This document shows, in pieces, positions 25,281-34,296 of a stretch of DNA of 64,000 nt (the stretch's first letter is position 1; every line of letters starts with the position of its first letter). The notes under the pieces were generated by a model. That model saw only the letters and a program-made list of their open reading frames with translations. It did not search any database and had not been told where the DNA came from. This stretch comes from Flavobacterium alkalisoli (GTDB lineage: Bacteria > Bacteroidota > Bacteroidia > Flavobacteriales > Flavobacteriaceae). Where the stretch lies: contig NZ_CP042831.1 in assembly GCF_008000935.1 (NCBI RefSeq), positions 3,921,856-3,985,855 of the forward strand, in the 5' to 3' direction. Made by a program: the position numbers and the translations under genes.

Positions 25281-26441
25281 TCAGGATTTTATAACAATTA
25301 CAGTCCCTCTGTCGTTACTGTCGTTACTTCCTATAATAAAATTACTCCCTCTCGGCTTTATTTTAAAGGTAAGGCCTGATTTTTTAAAAAGCTCCATTAA
25401 TTTAATTATCTCAAAAAAATCAAGCGTTTCATTATCAAATATCACTTCAAACCTCTTTAAACCTGAAATCGATTGCGAAATTAATAATTTTTCGAAATCT
25501 TTTTCATGTCGGTCCACTTTTTTTTCAAGACTGACTTCCAGAGCAGTACGTAAATCTTCATTATAAGATAAGAGTATATAGCTATCGGGTACTATTACAG
25601 CCACCTTTTTCTTTTGTTTTGCCAAAGCAAAAAACAAAGTCCCTGCCCGCATAAACAAATCAAAAACAGGAGAACTCCTAAAATGCTTCTTATAGAAAAA
25701 CTGCATCGCTTCCCTAAAGCGATTCATATAAGTACCATCCTTAACCGTACTCTCTCCTTTATAATGTACAACGGTTGTTTCGTGAAAATAATAATTGATC
25801 TTACCCTTTTGTTGTACCGTATAAGACAAATCAATATCATCGCTGTACATAAAACAGCCTTCATCAAAACCTCCTACTTCAAGATAAAGCTCACGTTTCA
25901 TAACCATAAAGGCCCCAACAAGTATATCTACCTCACCCGTTTGATCTTCATCAAGGTGTTGAGCATAATACTTATTAAAGAGCGATGATTTGGAAAAAGC
26001 TTTATTAAGTGCTGTTATTTTTGTAAAGGCTACCCAGGGAGTAGGCACTCCCCTCTTGCTTTCCGGCAGGAAGTTACCACGGCCGTCTACCAATTTTCCC
26101 CCTACAATACCCAGATTGGTTTTGCTTTGTGCAAACTGCAGTACTTTTTTAAAGGTATCTTCCGCGACGACAGTATCAGGGTTAAGTATACAGATGTATT
26201 CACCCTTTGCAGCAGCCACACCTATATTATTACCCTTCGGGAATCCGGCGTTATCCTTATTCTCTATAAGTGTAACCTCAGGGAAGCGCTGGCTCATCAT
26301 AGCACAGCTATCATCAGGAGAGTTATTATCAACTACAATTATTTCACCGTCAATATCTTTTAAAGCCTTTTGTACACTAAGTACACACTGCTCTAAAAAA
26401 TAGCGGACATTATAATTAAGGATAATTACCGATAACTGCAT
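25281..26441 (-). CDS. Glycosyltransferase family 2 (rhamnosyltransferase-like)
   Basis: 386 aa. The GT-A domain begins QLSVIILNYNVRYFLEQCVLS, has the nucleotide-sugar elements VVDNNSPDDS and ILNPDTVV, and the acceptor-side GGFDEGCFMYSDDIDLSYTVQQKG, the WbbL/rhamnosyltransferase pattern. Roughly the last 120 residues (from about 265) are a non-catalytic extension specific to Flavobacteria. It adds a sugar to a lipid- or polysaccharide-linked acceptor on the cytoplasmic face. No polysaccharide cluster surrounds it. Confidence 0.92.
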   Translation of the reverse strand: MQLSVIILNYNVRYFLEQCVLSVQKALKDIDGEIIVVDNNSPDDSCAMMSQRFPEVTLIENKDNAGFPKGNNIGVAAAKGEYICILNPDTVVAEDTFKKVLQFAQSKTNLGIVGGKLVDGRGNFLPESKRGVPTPWVAFTKITALNKAFSKSSLFNKYYAQHLDEDQTGEVDILVGAFMVMKRELYLEVGGFDEGCFMYSDDIDLSYTVQQKGKINYYFHETTVVHYKGESTVKDGTYMNRFREAMQFFYKKHFRSSPVFDLFMRAGTLFFALAKQKKKVAVIVPDSYILLSYNEDLRTALEVSLEKKVDRHEKDFEKLLISQSISGLKRFEVIFDNETLDFFEIIKLMELFKKSGLTFKIKPRGSNFIIGSNDSNDRGTVIVIKS

Positions 26442-26503
26442 GCCGCAAATATAATTATTATGTTGAATTGGTTAATTGCAATACTTAGATTTACCTTACA
26501 ACA

Positions 26504-26538
26504 AATAAAAAAGCACCCTGAAACCAGAGTGCTTTTTC
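26504..26538 (-). terminator. Terminator of the hsp20 gene
   Basis: AAAAGCAC pairs with GTGCTTTT around a CTG-rich loop; on the minus strand a T run follows. Confidence 0.8.
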
Positions 26539-26559
26539 AAACCAACTAAACTCAAATCA

Positions 26560-26988
26560 TTATGAAATATCTATTAACCTCTTTTCTTTAGGTAACGCTT
26601 CCTCTTTTTTAGGAAGTGTAAGTTTAAGGATACCGTTATCGTATGAAGCAGTAATAGCCTCCTGATTTACGGTTTCCGGAAGTGTAAACGATCTTTTAAA
26701 AGAAGAGAAGCTAAACTCTTTGCGCGTAAATTTACCTTCTTCACCTTCCGTTTTCTCTGTTTTTACTTCAGATGAAATCGTTAAAAGGTCATTGTCAAGT
26801 TCAACATTAAAATCTTCTTTTTTTAACCCCGGAGCCATAAGCTCCACCAGGAAGTTGTTTTCTGTTTCTTTTATGTTTACGGGTGCAGTTACTTTATTTA
26901 CATACTGTGTACCACCCATTAAATCTTTAAAAATTTCGTCCATTACAAATGGAAAACCGTTTGTGTTGTTGCGTTTTACTAAGTTCAT
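26560..26988 (-). CDS. Small heat-shock protein Hsp20
   Basis: 142 aa from ATG 26988. An upstream in-frame start would add 15 residues with no family support. The alpha-crystallin domain is at about 40-140: PVNIKETENNFLVELMAPGLKKEDFNVELDNDLLTIS, RKEFSFSSFKRSFTLPE and DNGILKLTLPKKE. ATP-independent holdase chaperone of the cytoplasm. Monocistronic with its own terminator, as usual for heat-induced genes. Confidence 0.95.
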   Translation of the reverse strand: MNLVKRNNTNGFPFVMDEIFKDLMGGTQYVNKVTAPVNIKETENNFLVELMAPGLKKEDFNVELDNDLLTISSEVKTEKTEGEEGKFTRKEFSFSSFKRSFTLPETVNQEAITASYDNGILKLTLPKKEEALPKEKRLIDIS

Positions 26989-27102
26989 ATCTTTTAATTT
27001 TTTAGTTTCAAATATTTGCTTAGTAATAGTCAACTTTTATTCCAATGCATTTTTTAACGCCAAAATGGCACTTTACATGACTTTTTGTCTGATTTATACT
27101 TA

Positions 27103-27131
27103 AGAAAAAAGCGCTCCGACTGGAACGCTTC
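27103..27131 (-). terminator. Terminator of the DUF2199 gene
   Basis: AAGCG-TTCC and GGAG-CGCTT arms on the minus strand, then TTTTTTC. Confidence 0.75.
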
Positions 27132-27155
27132 TGTCAAATATTGAGATATAATAAA

Positions 27156-27713
27156 CTAAATATTATCATTAAACCTCTGCAAAATATTATCAACCCGCTT
27201 TTGCGCTTCTTTTTTAGCAATACCATTATAGTAGTCCTCAACAAAAGGATGGGAAAAACTTTTATGCGGTATAATTTCAGGCCTGTTGCTACCTCCATTA
27301 TACACCACATCAACAGGAACACTCAAAGTATCATCATACCCCTCTAAAATATTACTTATCCAACCAAAATACACAGCTTCATAATCATTTGAATCAAAAT
27401 GAGATTTATAATCTAAAAAACTCTTTTCACTAAGAGACACCCATAATCCGTAATGTAAATCCTCACAGCTATCATACACTCTTTGAATTAGTATCACACG
27501 AATAAATCTATCGGTTTGATCAGGGTATTCAATAACACAAAAATCACGATCCAAAGAAGCTATACTTCCCTTATCTTCAGTAGGCAATTGCGAATAATTA
27601 ATAGGAGCATCATAACACAATGCGGGCCAGTCTTGATGATACTCCCCACATTCCGGACATTTATATTTTTTCTTCCTTTTAGGAAAGAATATATTTTTTA
27701 AGCCTTTAAACAT
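27156..27713 (-). CDS. DUF2199-family protein
   Basis: 185 aa from ATG 27713 (a longer frame adds 21 unlikely hydrophobic residues). A CPECGEYHQDWPALCYDAPINY zinc-ribbon-like start (C-x2-C) is followed by DRDFCVIEYPDQTDRFIRVILIQ and a C-terminal segment with the conserved GWISN and SVPVDVVYN. The family is small, cytoplasmic and of unknown function. It stands alone. Confidence 0.85.
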   Translation of the reverse strand: MFKGLKNIFFPKRKKKYKCPECGEYHQDWPALCYDAPINYSQLPTEDKGSIASLDRDFCVIEYPDQTDRFIRVILIQRVYDSCEDLHYGLWVSLSEKSFLDYKSHFDSNDYEAVYFGWISNILEGYDDTLSVPVDVVYNGGSNRPEIIPHKSFSHPFVEDYYNGIAKKEAQKRVDNILQRFNDNI

Positions 27714-27789
27714 ATAATACAATTTATAAACCTCAAGGTAAAGATAACAGCTAAAGTAAGTTTCAAGACAAAACATGATACAAAAAGAC

Positions 27790-27797
27790 TACTTTTG
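27790..27797 (+). promoter_or_regulatory. -7 promoter element of the ABC-F gene
   Basis: TACTTTTG matches TAnnTTTG; it lies 17 nt before the GTG start. Confidence 0.5.
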
Positions 27798-27814
27798 CAA
27801 AAAATAATACAGCA

Positions 27815-29680
27815 GTGAACTATCTTTCAGTAGAAAACATATCAAAGTCTTTTGGCGAGCGTACTCTTTTTGACAATCTTTCTTTCGGGATAAACAAAGA
27901 CCAGAAAATAGCCTTTGTTGCAAAAAACGGTACAGGAAAAACAAGCATCCTTAAAATAATTACGGGAGAAGACACTCCCGACACAGGACAGGTTGTTATA
28001 CGTAAGGATATTAAGATGGCTTTCTTATCACAGGAACCCAATCTGGATCCTGAACTTACCATTGAGGAAAGCATATTTGCTTCAGACAACGATATACTGA
28101 AAGTTATAGAACAGTATGAAAAGGCGCTTGAAAACCCTGAAGACGAAGAGGCATACCAAAAAGCGTTTGAGCGCATGGACGCCAACAACGCATGGGATTT
28201 CGAAACCCAATACAAGCAAATCCTTTTTAAACTAAAAATGGAAGACCTTAAGTTAAAGGTTAAAAATCTTTCGGGAGGGCAAAAAAAGCGCTTGGCTCTG
28301 GCTATAATCCTTATTAACAAGCCCGATCTTTTAATACTGGATGAGCCTACCAACCACCTGGACCTGGAAATGATTGAATGGCTTGAGAATTATTTCGCTA
28401 AAGAGAACATGACCCTGTTTATGGTAACGCACGACCGTTTCTTTTTAGAGCGTGTTTGTAATGAGATTATTGAGCTAGAACACGCAAAGCTATACCAGTA
28501 CAAAGGAAACTACTCGTATTATCTTACTAAAAAAGAGGAAAGAATAGCTGCCGAAAACGCCAGTATAGACAAAGCCAAAAATCTTTTCGTTAAAGAACTT
28601 GACTGGATGCGTCGTCAGCCAAAGGCAAGAACCACTAAGTCTAAATCAAGACAGGACGACTTTTATGTAATTAAGGAAAAGGCTCATAGCCGCCGCAAAG
28701 ACCACCAGATAGAGCTTGAAATAAACATGGAGCGCATGGGTAGCAAGGTTGTGGAACTACATAATGTTTCTAAAAAGTTTAAGGACAAAACCATACTGGA
28801 TAACTTTAACTACAACTTTAAACGTGGCGAACGCATAGGCATAATAGGTAAAAACGGTACCGGCAAATCCACCTTTCTTAATATACTTACACAAACCATA
28901 CAGCCCGACAACGGTAAGGTTGTAATAGGCGAAACAATAAAACTGGGCTATTACACGCAGGCAGGTATCAACCCTAAGCCGGAACAAAAGGTGATAGATA
29001 TTATTAAGGAGTTTGGCGAATACATTCCGCTTACAAAAGGAAGAACAATATCGGCAGCACAGTTACTGGAGCGCTTTTTATTCGACCGTAAAAAACAATA
29101 TGACTTTGTAGAGAAACTTAGCGGGGGCGAACTAAAACGCCTGTATTTATGTACGGTACTTATACAAAACCCTAACTTCCTTATACTGGATGAACCTACA
29201 AATGACCTCGACATTGTAACCCTAAACGTACTGGAAGCATTCCTTTTAGATTATCCGGGATGTTTACTGGTTGTATCTCACGACCGTTACTTTATGGATA
29301 AGATTGTAGACCACCTGTTTGTTTTCCGTGGCGAAGGCGAGGTAGAAGACTTCCCGGGCAACTACAGCGATTTCCGTGCTTATGAAGACAGTGCCGAACC
29401 TGCAAAAGACGATGCAAAACCTGCAGCCGATAAAAAAGCATGGAAACAAAATCAGGTAAAAACAGGACTTACCTTTAACGAACAGAAGGAATACCAGAAA
29501 ATAGAAAAGGAAATTAAAGACCTTGAAAGGGAAAAAGAAGCCATCGAATTGCTTTTCTCTGAAGGTAAGGTAGCCGATGCCGACATCACCAAAAAAGCAG
29601 ACGAACTTCAGGTTGTACTCAACAAGATTGATGAAAAAACCGAACGTTGGTTTGAGTTAAGTGCTAAAATGGAAGAATAA
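27815..29680 (+). CDS. ABC-F ATPase (Uup-type)
   Basis: 621 aa, GTG start at 27815. Two ABC domains in tandem: first Walker A in VAKNGTGKTS and signature LSGGQKKRLALAI, Walker B LLILDEPTNHLDL; a linker rich in K/R (about 240-320, ending TKSKSRQDDFYVIKEKAHSRRKD); second Walker A GIIGKNGTGKST and LSGGELKRL. A C-terminal coiled coil (about 555-620) identifies the Uup type. ABC-F proteins act on ribosomes rather than as transporters; no transmembrane part is present. Confidence 0.95.
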   Translation: MNYLSVENISKSFGERTLFDNLSFGINKDQKIAFVAKNGTGKTSILKIITGEDTPDTGQVVIRKDIKMAFLSQEPNLDPELTIEESIFASDNDILKVIEQYEKALENPEDEEAYQKAFERMDANNAWDFETQYKQILFKLKMEDLKLKVKNLSGGQKKRLALAIILINKPDLLILDEPTNHLDLEMIEWLENYFAKENMTLFMVTHDRFFLERVCNEIIELEHAKLYQYKGNYSYYLTKKEERIAAENASIDKAKNLFVKELDWMRRQPKARTTKSKSRQDDFYVIKEKAHSRRKDHQIELEINMERMGSKVVELHNVSKKFKDKTILDNFNYNFKRGERIGIIGKNGTGKSTFLNILTQTIQPDNGKVVIGETIKLGYYTQAGINPKPEQKVIDIIKEFGEYIPLTKGRTISAAQLLERFLFDRKKQYDFVEKLSGGELKRLYLCTVLIQNPNFLILDEPTNDLDIVTLNVLEAFLLDYPGCLLVVSHDRYFMDKIVDHLFVFRGEGEVEDFPGNYSDFRAYEDSAEPAKDDAKPAADKKAWKQNQVKTGLTFNEQKEYQKIEKEIKDLEREKEAIELLFSEGKVADADITKKADELQVVLNKIDEKTERWFELSAKMEE

Positions 29681-29705
29681 TTCTAACCAAAAACTATATT
29701 ATCTG

Positions 29706-29758
29706 TCATTTTGAGAGTAATACAATACCGTGAAAAAACTCTCGTTAAAGTGAAATGA
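29706..29758. repeat. Intergenic nested inverted repeat, degenerate copy
   Basis: TCATTT (29706-29711) pairs with AAATGA (29753-29758); inside it GAGAG (29713-29717) pairs with CTCTC (29739-29743). Same nested design as 8289-8359 but with shorter arms. Confidence 0.5.
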
Positions 29759-29779
29759 TTTTTATTAAATTTGGGAACG

Positions 29780-30385
29780 ATGTCATACTTAGAATTTCTT
29801 TTAAAGTCTAAAAACGCACATGGGGTTCACTCCCCTTTTGTGTTTGATCTTGTTACCGATGGTTTTTATTTCGGCAAGAAAGTAAAAATCAGCAATAATA
29901 GTGTCAGCAATCAGGCACTAACTACCCTTTTTAAAACTATTAATCATTTCAGGTCGTTTAAACTCGCCATTATGGGAGAAAATGCCCATGACATGACCGA
30001 AGCCATTCGTGAAGCGGGAGAAAAAACCAAAACACAAATATGGTTCTTCTCTCCTCTTGCGTCAGTACCGGGCGGACTGGACATGAGCGTAATTTGCGGA
30101 CATGATAAACACACCATCCTTCCTGTATTTAATAAGCTTCTGGACAACGTAGCCGAGAAAAATATCTTTGTACTTACAGATCCACATGCTACTCCTGAAA
30201 GGGAAGCTGCATGGGAAGCCATAAAAAAAGACCCAAATGTTACGGTCACGGTAGACACATATCATTTAGGCCTTATCTTTTTCCGTAAGGGACAGGCGAA
30301 ACAACATTTCAACATACGCCCTTACCGTTCCTTTGCACTCGACCTTGTTTTAGGTGTTCGCAATTTATGGGGATTATTAGCTTAG
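29780..30385 (+). CDS. Conserved flavobacterial protein, methyltransferase-like (hypothetical)
   Basis: 201 aa from ATG 29780; a TTG nine bases upstream is less likely. The N-terminal SYLEFLLKSKNAHGVHSPFVFDLV and the C-terminal TVTVDTYHLGLIFFRKGQAKQHFNIRPYR are conserved in Bacteroidota proteins usually annotated as SAM-dependent methyltransferase-like. The central SAM-binding glycine loop is poor here (LAIMGENAHDM), so catalytic activity is uncertain. A TAAATTTG promoter element (29766-29773) stands only 6 nt before the ATG. Converges with, and overlaps by 4 bp, the next gene. Confidence 0.75.
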   Translation: MSYLEFLLKSKNAHGVHSPFVFDLVTDGFYFGKKVKISNNSVSNQALTTLFKTINHFRSFKLAIMGENAHDMTEAIREAGEKTKTQIWFFSPLASVPGGLDMSVICGHDKHTILPVFNKLLDNVAEKNIFVLTDPHATPEREAAWEAIKKDPNVTVTVDTYHLGLIFFRKGQAKQHFNIRPYRSFALDLVLGVRNLWGLLA

Positions 30386-30636
30386 TTTGTGCGCAATGCA
30401 TGAGCAAGTTCTGCCTTGGTCATTTTGCTTCTTCCTTCAATTCCCACTTTTTTCGCTTCTTCATAAAGGCTTTGCTTAGTGCGGTCTTCATATTTCTTTG
30501 CTTTACCGCCACGATGTTCGGCACCTTTGCTGTTAGCTATACGCGCCGACTTCTCCTTACTATAGCCTTTGTCTCTTAGTGCCTCATACTGGGCTTTATC
30601 CTTTACCTCAGGCCCTGGGCTTTTTCTTCCTGGCAT
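30382..30636 (-). CDS. Small basic DNA/RNA-binding-like protein (Rho N-terminal-like, SAP-type)
   Basis: 84 aa, highly charged. It begins MPGRKSPGPEVKDKAQYEALRDKGYSKEKSARIANS and ends with SLYEEAKKVGIEGRSKMTKAELAHALRTN, a SAP/Rho-N-like helix-extended-helix that often binds nucleic acid. Annotated in relatives as DUF7218 or Rho-termination-factor-like. Function unknown. Confidence 0.8.
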   Translation of the reverse strand: MPGRKSPGPEVKDKAQYEALRDKGYSKEKSARIANSKGAEHRGGKAKKYEDRTKQSLYEEAKKVGIEGRSKMTKAELAHALRTN

Positions 30637-30726
30637 AACTAAATTTTTTATGGTTTAACTACCTTAAAGGTATTAAACCACTAAACAAGAACACGTTAAC
30701 CACCGGTTAAAGTATACCCAATAAAA

Positions 30727-30756
30727 ACAAAAAATGCCGGCTATTGCCGGCATTTC
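30727..30756 (-). terminator. Terminator of the lipoprotein gene at 30790-31455
   Basis: ATGCCGGC (30734-30741) pairs with GCCGGCAT (30746-30753); on the minus strand TTTTTTG follows. Confidence 0.85.
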
Positions 30757-30789
30757 CACAAACACAAATTTATATAAAACCTTTACATA

Positions 30790-31455
30790 TTACTCTGCTG
30801 CTTCTTCTTTAGCCTCTTTGTTTTCTTCGCCTTTAGCAGTCATACGCTCCCATTTAAATTTCGGAGCAAACTCTAATTTAAGCTTAGCAATTGCATTGTT
30901 GTCTTCAGAAGAAAGACCTTCTTTCTCAACAGTGTTTTTTCTTGCATCAAGAGCCTCATACCAAACTTTAATCTGGTCAAAGTCTTCTCTTGAGTAAGTG
31001 TCTTTGTTTTTCTCAAAAGTATCTACAAAGTTTTGGTAAACACTAAGAATGTTGTCTTTGTTTACCCAGTCAAAGTTAAGATCGCTACCAACCATGTTGT
31101 TTGGACCGAAGTAAGATACTATAAGAGCATTACCCTGAGTTTCTTTTACAGTGTTTTGAGTCTCAGTTTTTACGTTTTCGTACTCTGTTTTAGAGTCGTT
31201 AATTCTTGTTTCAGCATTTTGGCTGTCTTTTGCATCAGCTAGCGCAGCTTCTGCTTCAGCAAGTCTTGCATTGTATTCTGCATCAATTGCTTCCCAGTTA
31301 GACGTTCTTTCTGTAGCATCAAGACGGCTTATTGAGTCAACATAAGATTCATAACGGTCAATGTTTTGTTCCGCCATTTGCTCAGTATCCGTTTTACATG
31401 ATGTCATACCTGCTGCGATTAAAGCAGCTCCTAATAATAGATTCAATCTTTTCAT
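30790..31455 (-). CDS. Helical lipoprotein, DUF6565-like (hypothetical)
   Basis: 221 aa. Lipoprotein signal MKRLNLLLGAALIAAGMTSC (Cys20). The mature part is almost all charged helix: YESYVDSISRLDATERTSNWEAIDAEYNARL, an Ala/Glu-rich coiled coil, then a second block SREDFDQIKVWYEALDARKN and a Glu/Lys-rich tail. It resembles abundant flavobacterial lipoproteins annotated DUF6565. The codon use is highly biased, suggesting strong expression. Function unknown; envelope-bound. Confidence 0.8.
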   Translation of the reverse strand: MKRLNLLLGAALIAAGMTSCKTDTEQMAEQNIDRYESYVDSISRLDATERTSNWEAIDAEYNARLAEAEAALADAKDSQNAETRINDSKTEYENVKTETQNTVKETQGNALIVSYFGPNNMVGSDLNFDWVNKDNILSVYQNFVDTFEKNKDTYSREDFDQIKVWYEALDARKNTVEKEGLSSEDNNAIAKLKLEFAPKFKWERMTAKGEENKEAKEEAAE

Positions 31456-31598
31456 AGTCGTTTTGATTATTTGTTACTTGATAGATCAAAGGTAACTGCA
31501 TGTTTACGACAATTCAAAATTTTAGCTAAATTATTAAGAATAGTTTAATACACTTAAACAGTTTATTAAGATTTTTAAGAAATAGTTAACGGAATTAT

Positions 31599-31687
31599 AG
31601 TCGAAAGTCGGAAGGATTTAAAGTCTAGGAATAGGTATAATAATCTGATAAGCCTTAACAGACTTTAGACTTTACAAACTTTCGACT
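31599..31687. repeat. Intergenic nested inverted repeat
   Basis: AGTCGAAAGT (31599-31608) pairs with ACTTTCGACT (31678-31687); inside it TAAAGTCTA (31619-31627) pairs with TAGACTTTA (31666-31674). It lies at the 3' end of the DUF4833 gene, where it could also act as a transcript end. Confidence 0.65.
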
Positions 31688-31693
31688 TTAAGT

Positions 31694-32212
31694 TTATTTG
31701 CTGATGTACATAATTTCGGTAAGCTTCTTTTTGGTTTTTAAGTCCTTACCGTAAAATTCAATTTTAGAAACCCCTGTACCAAGGGCATTGCAGTGTAAAA
31801 ACATTCTTTCCAGCTGGATATCCTTACCGTTTATGTTTACGGTAACTACAGGATGCCCGGAATGAAGTGCCAGCGTAAGTGTTTTTTCGGGATAGGCAGC
31901 CAGTGTGAATTCAAAACGGTTCTCGCTCACCCTGTTAAAGGTAATACCATAAGCCATTTTACGTTGCAGTGCGGTAAGCTCCTCACGGGTACCGTCCTTT
32001 TTGTAGTCTATCTGATATACATCTATAGGATCGGAATCATTAATACGTGTGCTGCTGCTAAAATTAGCATCATATACATAGGTATTATGATTCTTACTGT
32101 GCTGAATGTAAAAAAGGCGTTTATGAGTATCAGGAGGTTCAGGATAGCCCTCCTGTGCCAGGCAAGCCGGCATGCTAATAATGAAGAGTATGATTAGCAA
32201 TTGATTTTTCAT
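31694..32212 (-). CDS. DUF4833 secreted protein
   Basis: 172 aa with a signal peptide (MKNQLLIILFIISMPACLAQ). The mature part has the DUF4833 pattern: RLFYIQHSKNHNTYVYDANF, DPIDVYQIDYKKDGTREELTALQRKMAYGI, KTLTLALHSGHPVVTVNINGKD and a final FLHCNALGTGVSKIEFYGKD. Family of unknown function, periplasmic or outer-membrane associated. Monocistronic. Confidence 0.85.
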   Translation of the reverse strand: MKNQLLIILFIISMPACLAQEGYPEPPDTHKRLFYIQHSKNHNTYVYDANFSSSTRINDSDPIDVYQIDYKKDGTREELTALQRKMAYGITFNRVSENRFEFTLAAYPEKTLTLALHSGHPVVTVNINGKDIQLERMFLHCNALGTGVSKIEFYGKDLKTKKKLTEIMYISK

Positions 32213-32439
32213 ATACTGATTGTCAACACTATAAATATAGTAAAAATTTTGTTAGACAGGCAGTTTATGTAAAGAAATTGTAAAGTTGCAGGCTTTGATA
32301 AATATTTTTTATTTCACTATTTGCACTTTAAACAAAACCAACACACATGTCAAAATATAAAAAAACTACATAATAAACTAAACACACCTTTTCATCATTC
32401 CAACAAAAATTCCTTACTTTTAAGCCTCAAAATAAAAGT

Positions 32440-33141
32440 ATGGCACAACCAATTATCGATATAAAAGGTATTACAAGAAATTTTCCGTTGGGTAACGAAG
32501 TTGTAAAAGTTTTAAAAGGTATAGACCTAACTATAGAAAAAGGTGAATATGTAGCACTAATGGGGCCGTCGGGTTCGGGTAAATCTACCCTAATGAACCT
32601 GTTGGGCTGTCTTGACACCCCTACCGGAGGCACCTATATCCTTAACGGAAAAGACGTAAGCCAGATGACCGATAACGAGTTGGCCGAAATACGCAACAAG
32701 GAAATAGGCTTTGTTTTTCAAACCTTTAACCTTTTACCAAGAACCACAGCACTGGATAATGTAGCCCTGCCTATGGTATATGCCGGTTATAAAAAACCCG
32801 AGCGTACCCAACGCGCCACACAGGTACTTACACAGGTAGGCCTTGACGACCGGATGGACCACAAACCCAACCAGCTTTCGGGAGGTCAGCGTCAAAGGGT
32901 AGCCGTAGCACGTGCCTTGGTTAATCACCCTTCTATCATCCTTGCCGATGAGCCTACAGGTAACCTGGACAGTAAAACATCCATAGAGATCATGAAGCTT
33001 TTTAACGAGATACATGCAAACGGCAATACGGTTATATTAGTAACCCACGAAGAGGATATTGCTGCCTACGCCCACAGGGTAATACGCCTTAGGGATGGTG
33101 TGATAGAAAGCGACAGGGTAAATCCTAATCCGCACAGGTAA
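32440..33141 (+). CDS. ABC transporter ATP-binding protein (MacB/LolD type)
   Basis: 233 aa. Walker [11 protein letters not shown]-loop [18 protein letters not shown], signature [15 protein letters not shown], Walker [13 protein letters not shown] and the H-loop ILVTHEED. The sequence [19 protein letters not shown] is the MacB/LolD/FtsE form, so partners are permeases with a large periplasmic domain, acting in lipoprotein or peptide export. No permease is adjacent. Confidence 0.93.
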   Translation: MAQPIIDIKGITRNFPLGNEVVKVLKGIDLTIEKGEYVALMGPSGSGKSTLMNLLGCLDTPTGGTYILNGKDVSQMTDNELAEIRNKEIGFVFQTFNLLPRTTALDNVALPMVYAGYKKPERTQRATQVLTQVGLDDRMDHKPNQLSGGQRQRVAVARALVNHPSIILADEPTGNLDSKTSIEIMKLFNEIHANGNTVILVTHEEDIAAYAHRVIRLRDGVIESDRVNPNPHR

Positions 33142-33187
33142 TTGTAAGTGATCAGTATTTTAATCAATCCATCACTCAAAAGTAAAA

Positions 33188-33223
33188 CTTAGCGACTAAG
33201 CTACTTAGAAACTCAGCAACTTT
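33188..33223 (+). repeat. Short intergenic CTTAG-type repeat
   Basis: Three imperfect units CTTAGCGACTAAG / CTACTTAGAAACT / CAGCAACTT in the spacer before the adenosyltransferase gene. CTTAG and CTAAG pair around CGA. Confidence 0.35.
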
Positions 33224-33231
33224 AATACAAA

Positions 33232-33804
33232 ATGAAAGTATATACTAAAACAGGAGACAAAGGTACCACAGCACTTTTTGGCGGTACACGCGTACCTAAA
33301 CATCATATAAGAATAGAAAGCTACGGTACTGTAGACGAACTTAACTCACACATTGGGCTTATCCGCGATCAGGATATGAACCCGCTTTATAAGAAAGTAC
33401 TGGAGCGCATACAGGACAGGCTGTTTACTTTAGGTGCCATATTGGCAACAGACCCCGAGAAATCGATCCTGAAAAACGGAAAAGAAAGACTTAATATCCC
33501 TAAAATTACAGAAGCCGACATTCAACTGCTTGAAAATGAGATAGACTTAATGGACAGCCAGCTGCCACCTATGACGCATTTTGTGCTTCCGGGCGGGCAC
33601 ACCACCGTGTCATATTGTCACATTGCACGTTGTGTTTGCCGTCGTGCAGAGCGACTTTCGGTACATTTACACGAACTGGAACCTACAGATGAGATGGTTT
33701 TGACATACTTAAACCGACTTTCTGACTACCTTTTTGTACTGGCACGAAAGTTGTCCCATGATTTACAGGCCGACGAAGTGAAGTGGATACCAGAAAAGTA
33801 TTAG
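33232..33804 (+). CDS. Cob(I)yrinic acid a,c-diamide adenosyltransferase (PduO type)
   Basis: 190 aa five-helix-bundle enzyme moving the adenosyl group of ATP to cob(I)alamin. The ATP site is in KVYTKTGDKGTTALFGGTRV (the family's GTTALFGG loop), with RIESYGTVDELNSHIGL and ARCVCRRAERLSV in the later helices. Adenosylcobalamin produced here would serve methylmalonyl-CoA mutase, whose G-protein chaperone MeaB is in this window as a frameshifted gene. Start ATG 33232. Confidence 0.94.
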   Translation: MKVYTKTGDKGTTALFGGTRVPKHHIRIESYGTVDELNSHIGLIRDQDMNPLYKKVLERIQDRLFTLGAILATDPEKSILKNGKERLNIPKITEADIQLLENEIDLMDSQLPPMTHFVLPGGHTTVSYCHIARCVCRRAERLSVHLHELEPTDEMVLTYLNRLSDYLFVLARKLSHDLQADEVKWIPEKY

Positions 33805-33926
33805 TTTGCCAAAGGGTTAAAACAGTAAAGAGATACAAAGCAGGTCTAAAAAAGCCCTTTTGAGTACCTATATAAGACACCCGAAAAACGTTCTTAACTT
33901 TTTACAGAAAATAAACATAATTTTAC

Positions 33927-33956
33927 TTGACTTTTTCAGTAGAAAATTTATTTTTG
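33927..33956 (+). promoter_or_regulatory. Full Bacteroidota promoter before the DUF2795 gene
   Basis: TTG at 33927-33929 (-33) and TATTTTTG at 33949-33956 (-7), separated by 19 bp, the expected geometry. Best complete promoter in the window. Confidence 0.6.
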
Positions 33957-33979
33957 CATAAAATTAAATCGTTTAGAAG

Positions 33980-34201
33980 ATGTATTGGACATTAGAATTA
34001 GCATCCTATTTAAGTGATGCCCCGTGGCCGGCTACTAAAGATGAGCTAATTGATTACGCCATCAGAACAGGTGCACCTCTTGAGGTAGTAGAAAACCTGC
34101 AATCTATCGAAGATGAAGGAGAAATCTACGAATCGATGGAAGAAATATGGCCGGATTATCCGACAGACGAAGATTATCTTTGGAACGAGGATGAATACTA
34201 G
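33980..34201 (+). CDS. DUF2795-family protein
   Basis: 73 aa. The region MYWTLELASYLSDAPWPATKDELIDYAIRTGAPLEVVENLQ matches DUF2795, a small helical domain, followed by a very acidic C-terminus. In Flavobacteria it is usually encoded just before secA. Function unknown. A strong promoter lies upstream and a terminator downstream. Confidence 0.9.
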   Translation: MYWTLELASYLSDAPWPATKDELIDYAIRTGAPLEVVENLQSIEDEGEIYESMEEIWPDYPTDEDYLWNEDEY

Positions 34202-34218
34202 GAAAAATAAATTCAATT

Positions 34219-34249
34219 GAAAAGTCTCTTCTTGAGGCTTTTTTTTTGG
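34219..34249 (+). terminator. Terminator of the DUF2795 gene
   Basis: AAAGTCTC (34221-34228) pairs with GAGGCTTT (34234-34241), then a run of T. Confidence 0.8.
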
Positions 34250-34296
34250 TTAAATTTGTACCTAAGCATAGACAAATAAAAAGTAATTATATAATA

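Noticed and set aside
27820..28353. 177-codon antisense ORF inside the ABC-F gene
   Set aside because: Composition is that of the reverse strand of the ABC-F gene; the sense frame has full family motifs.
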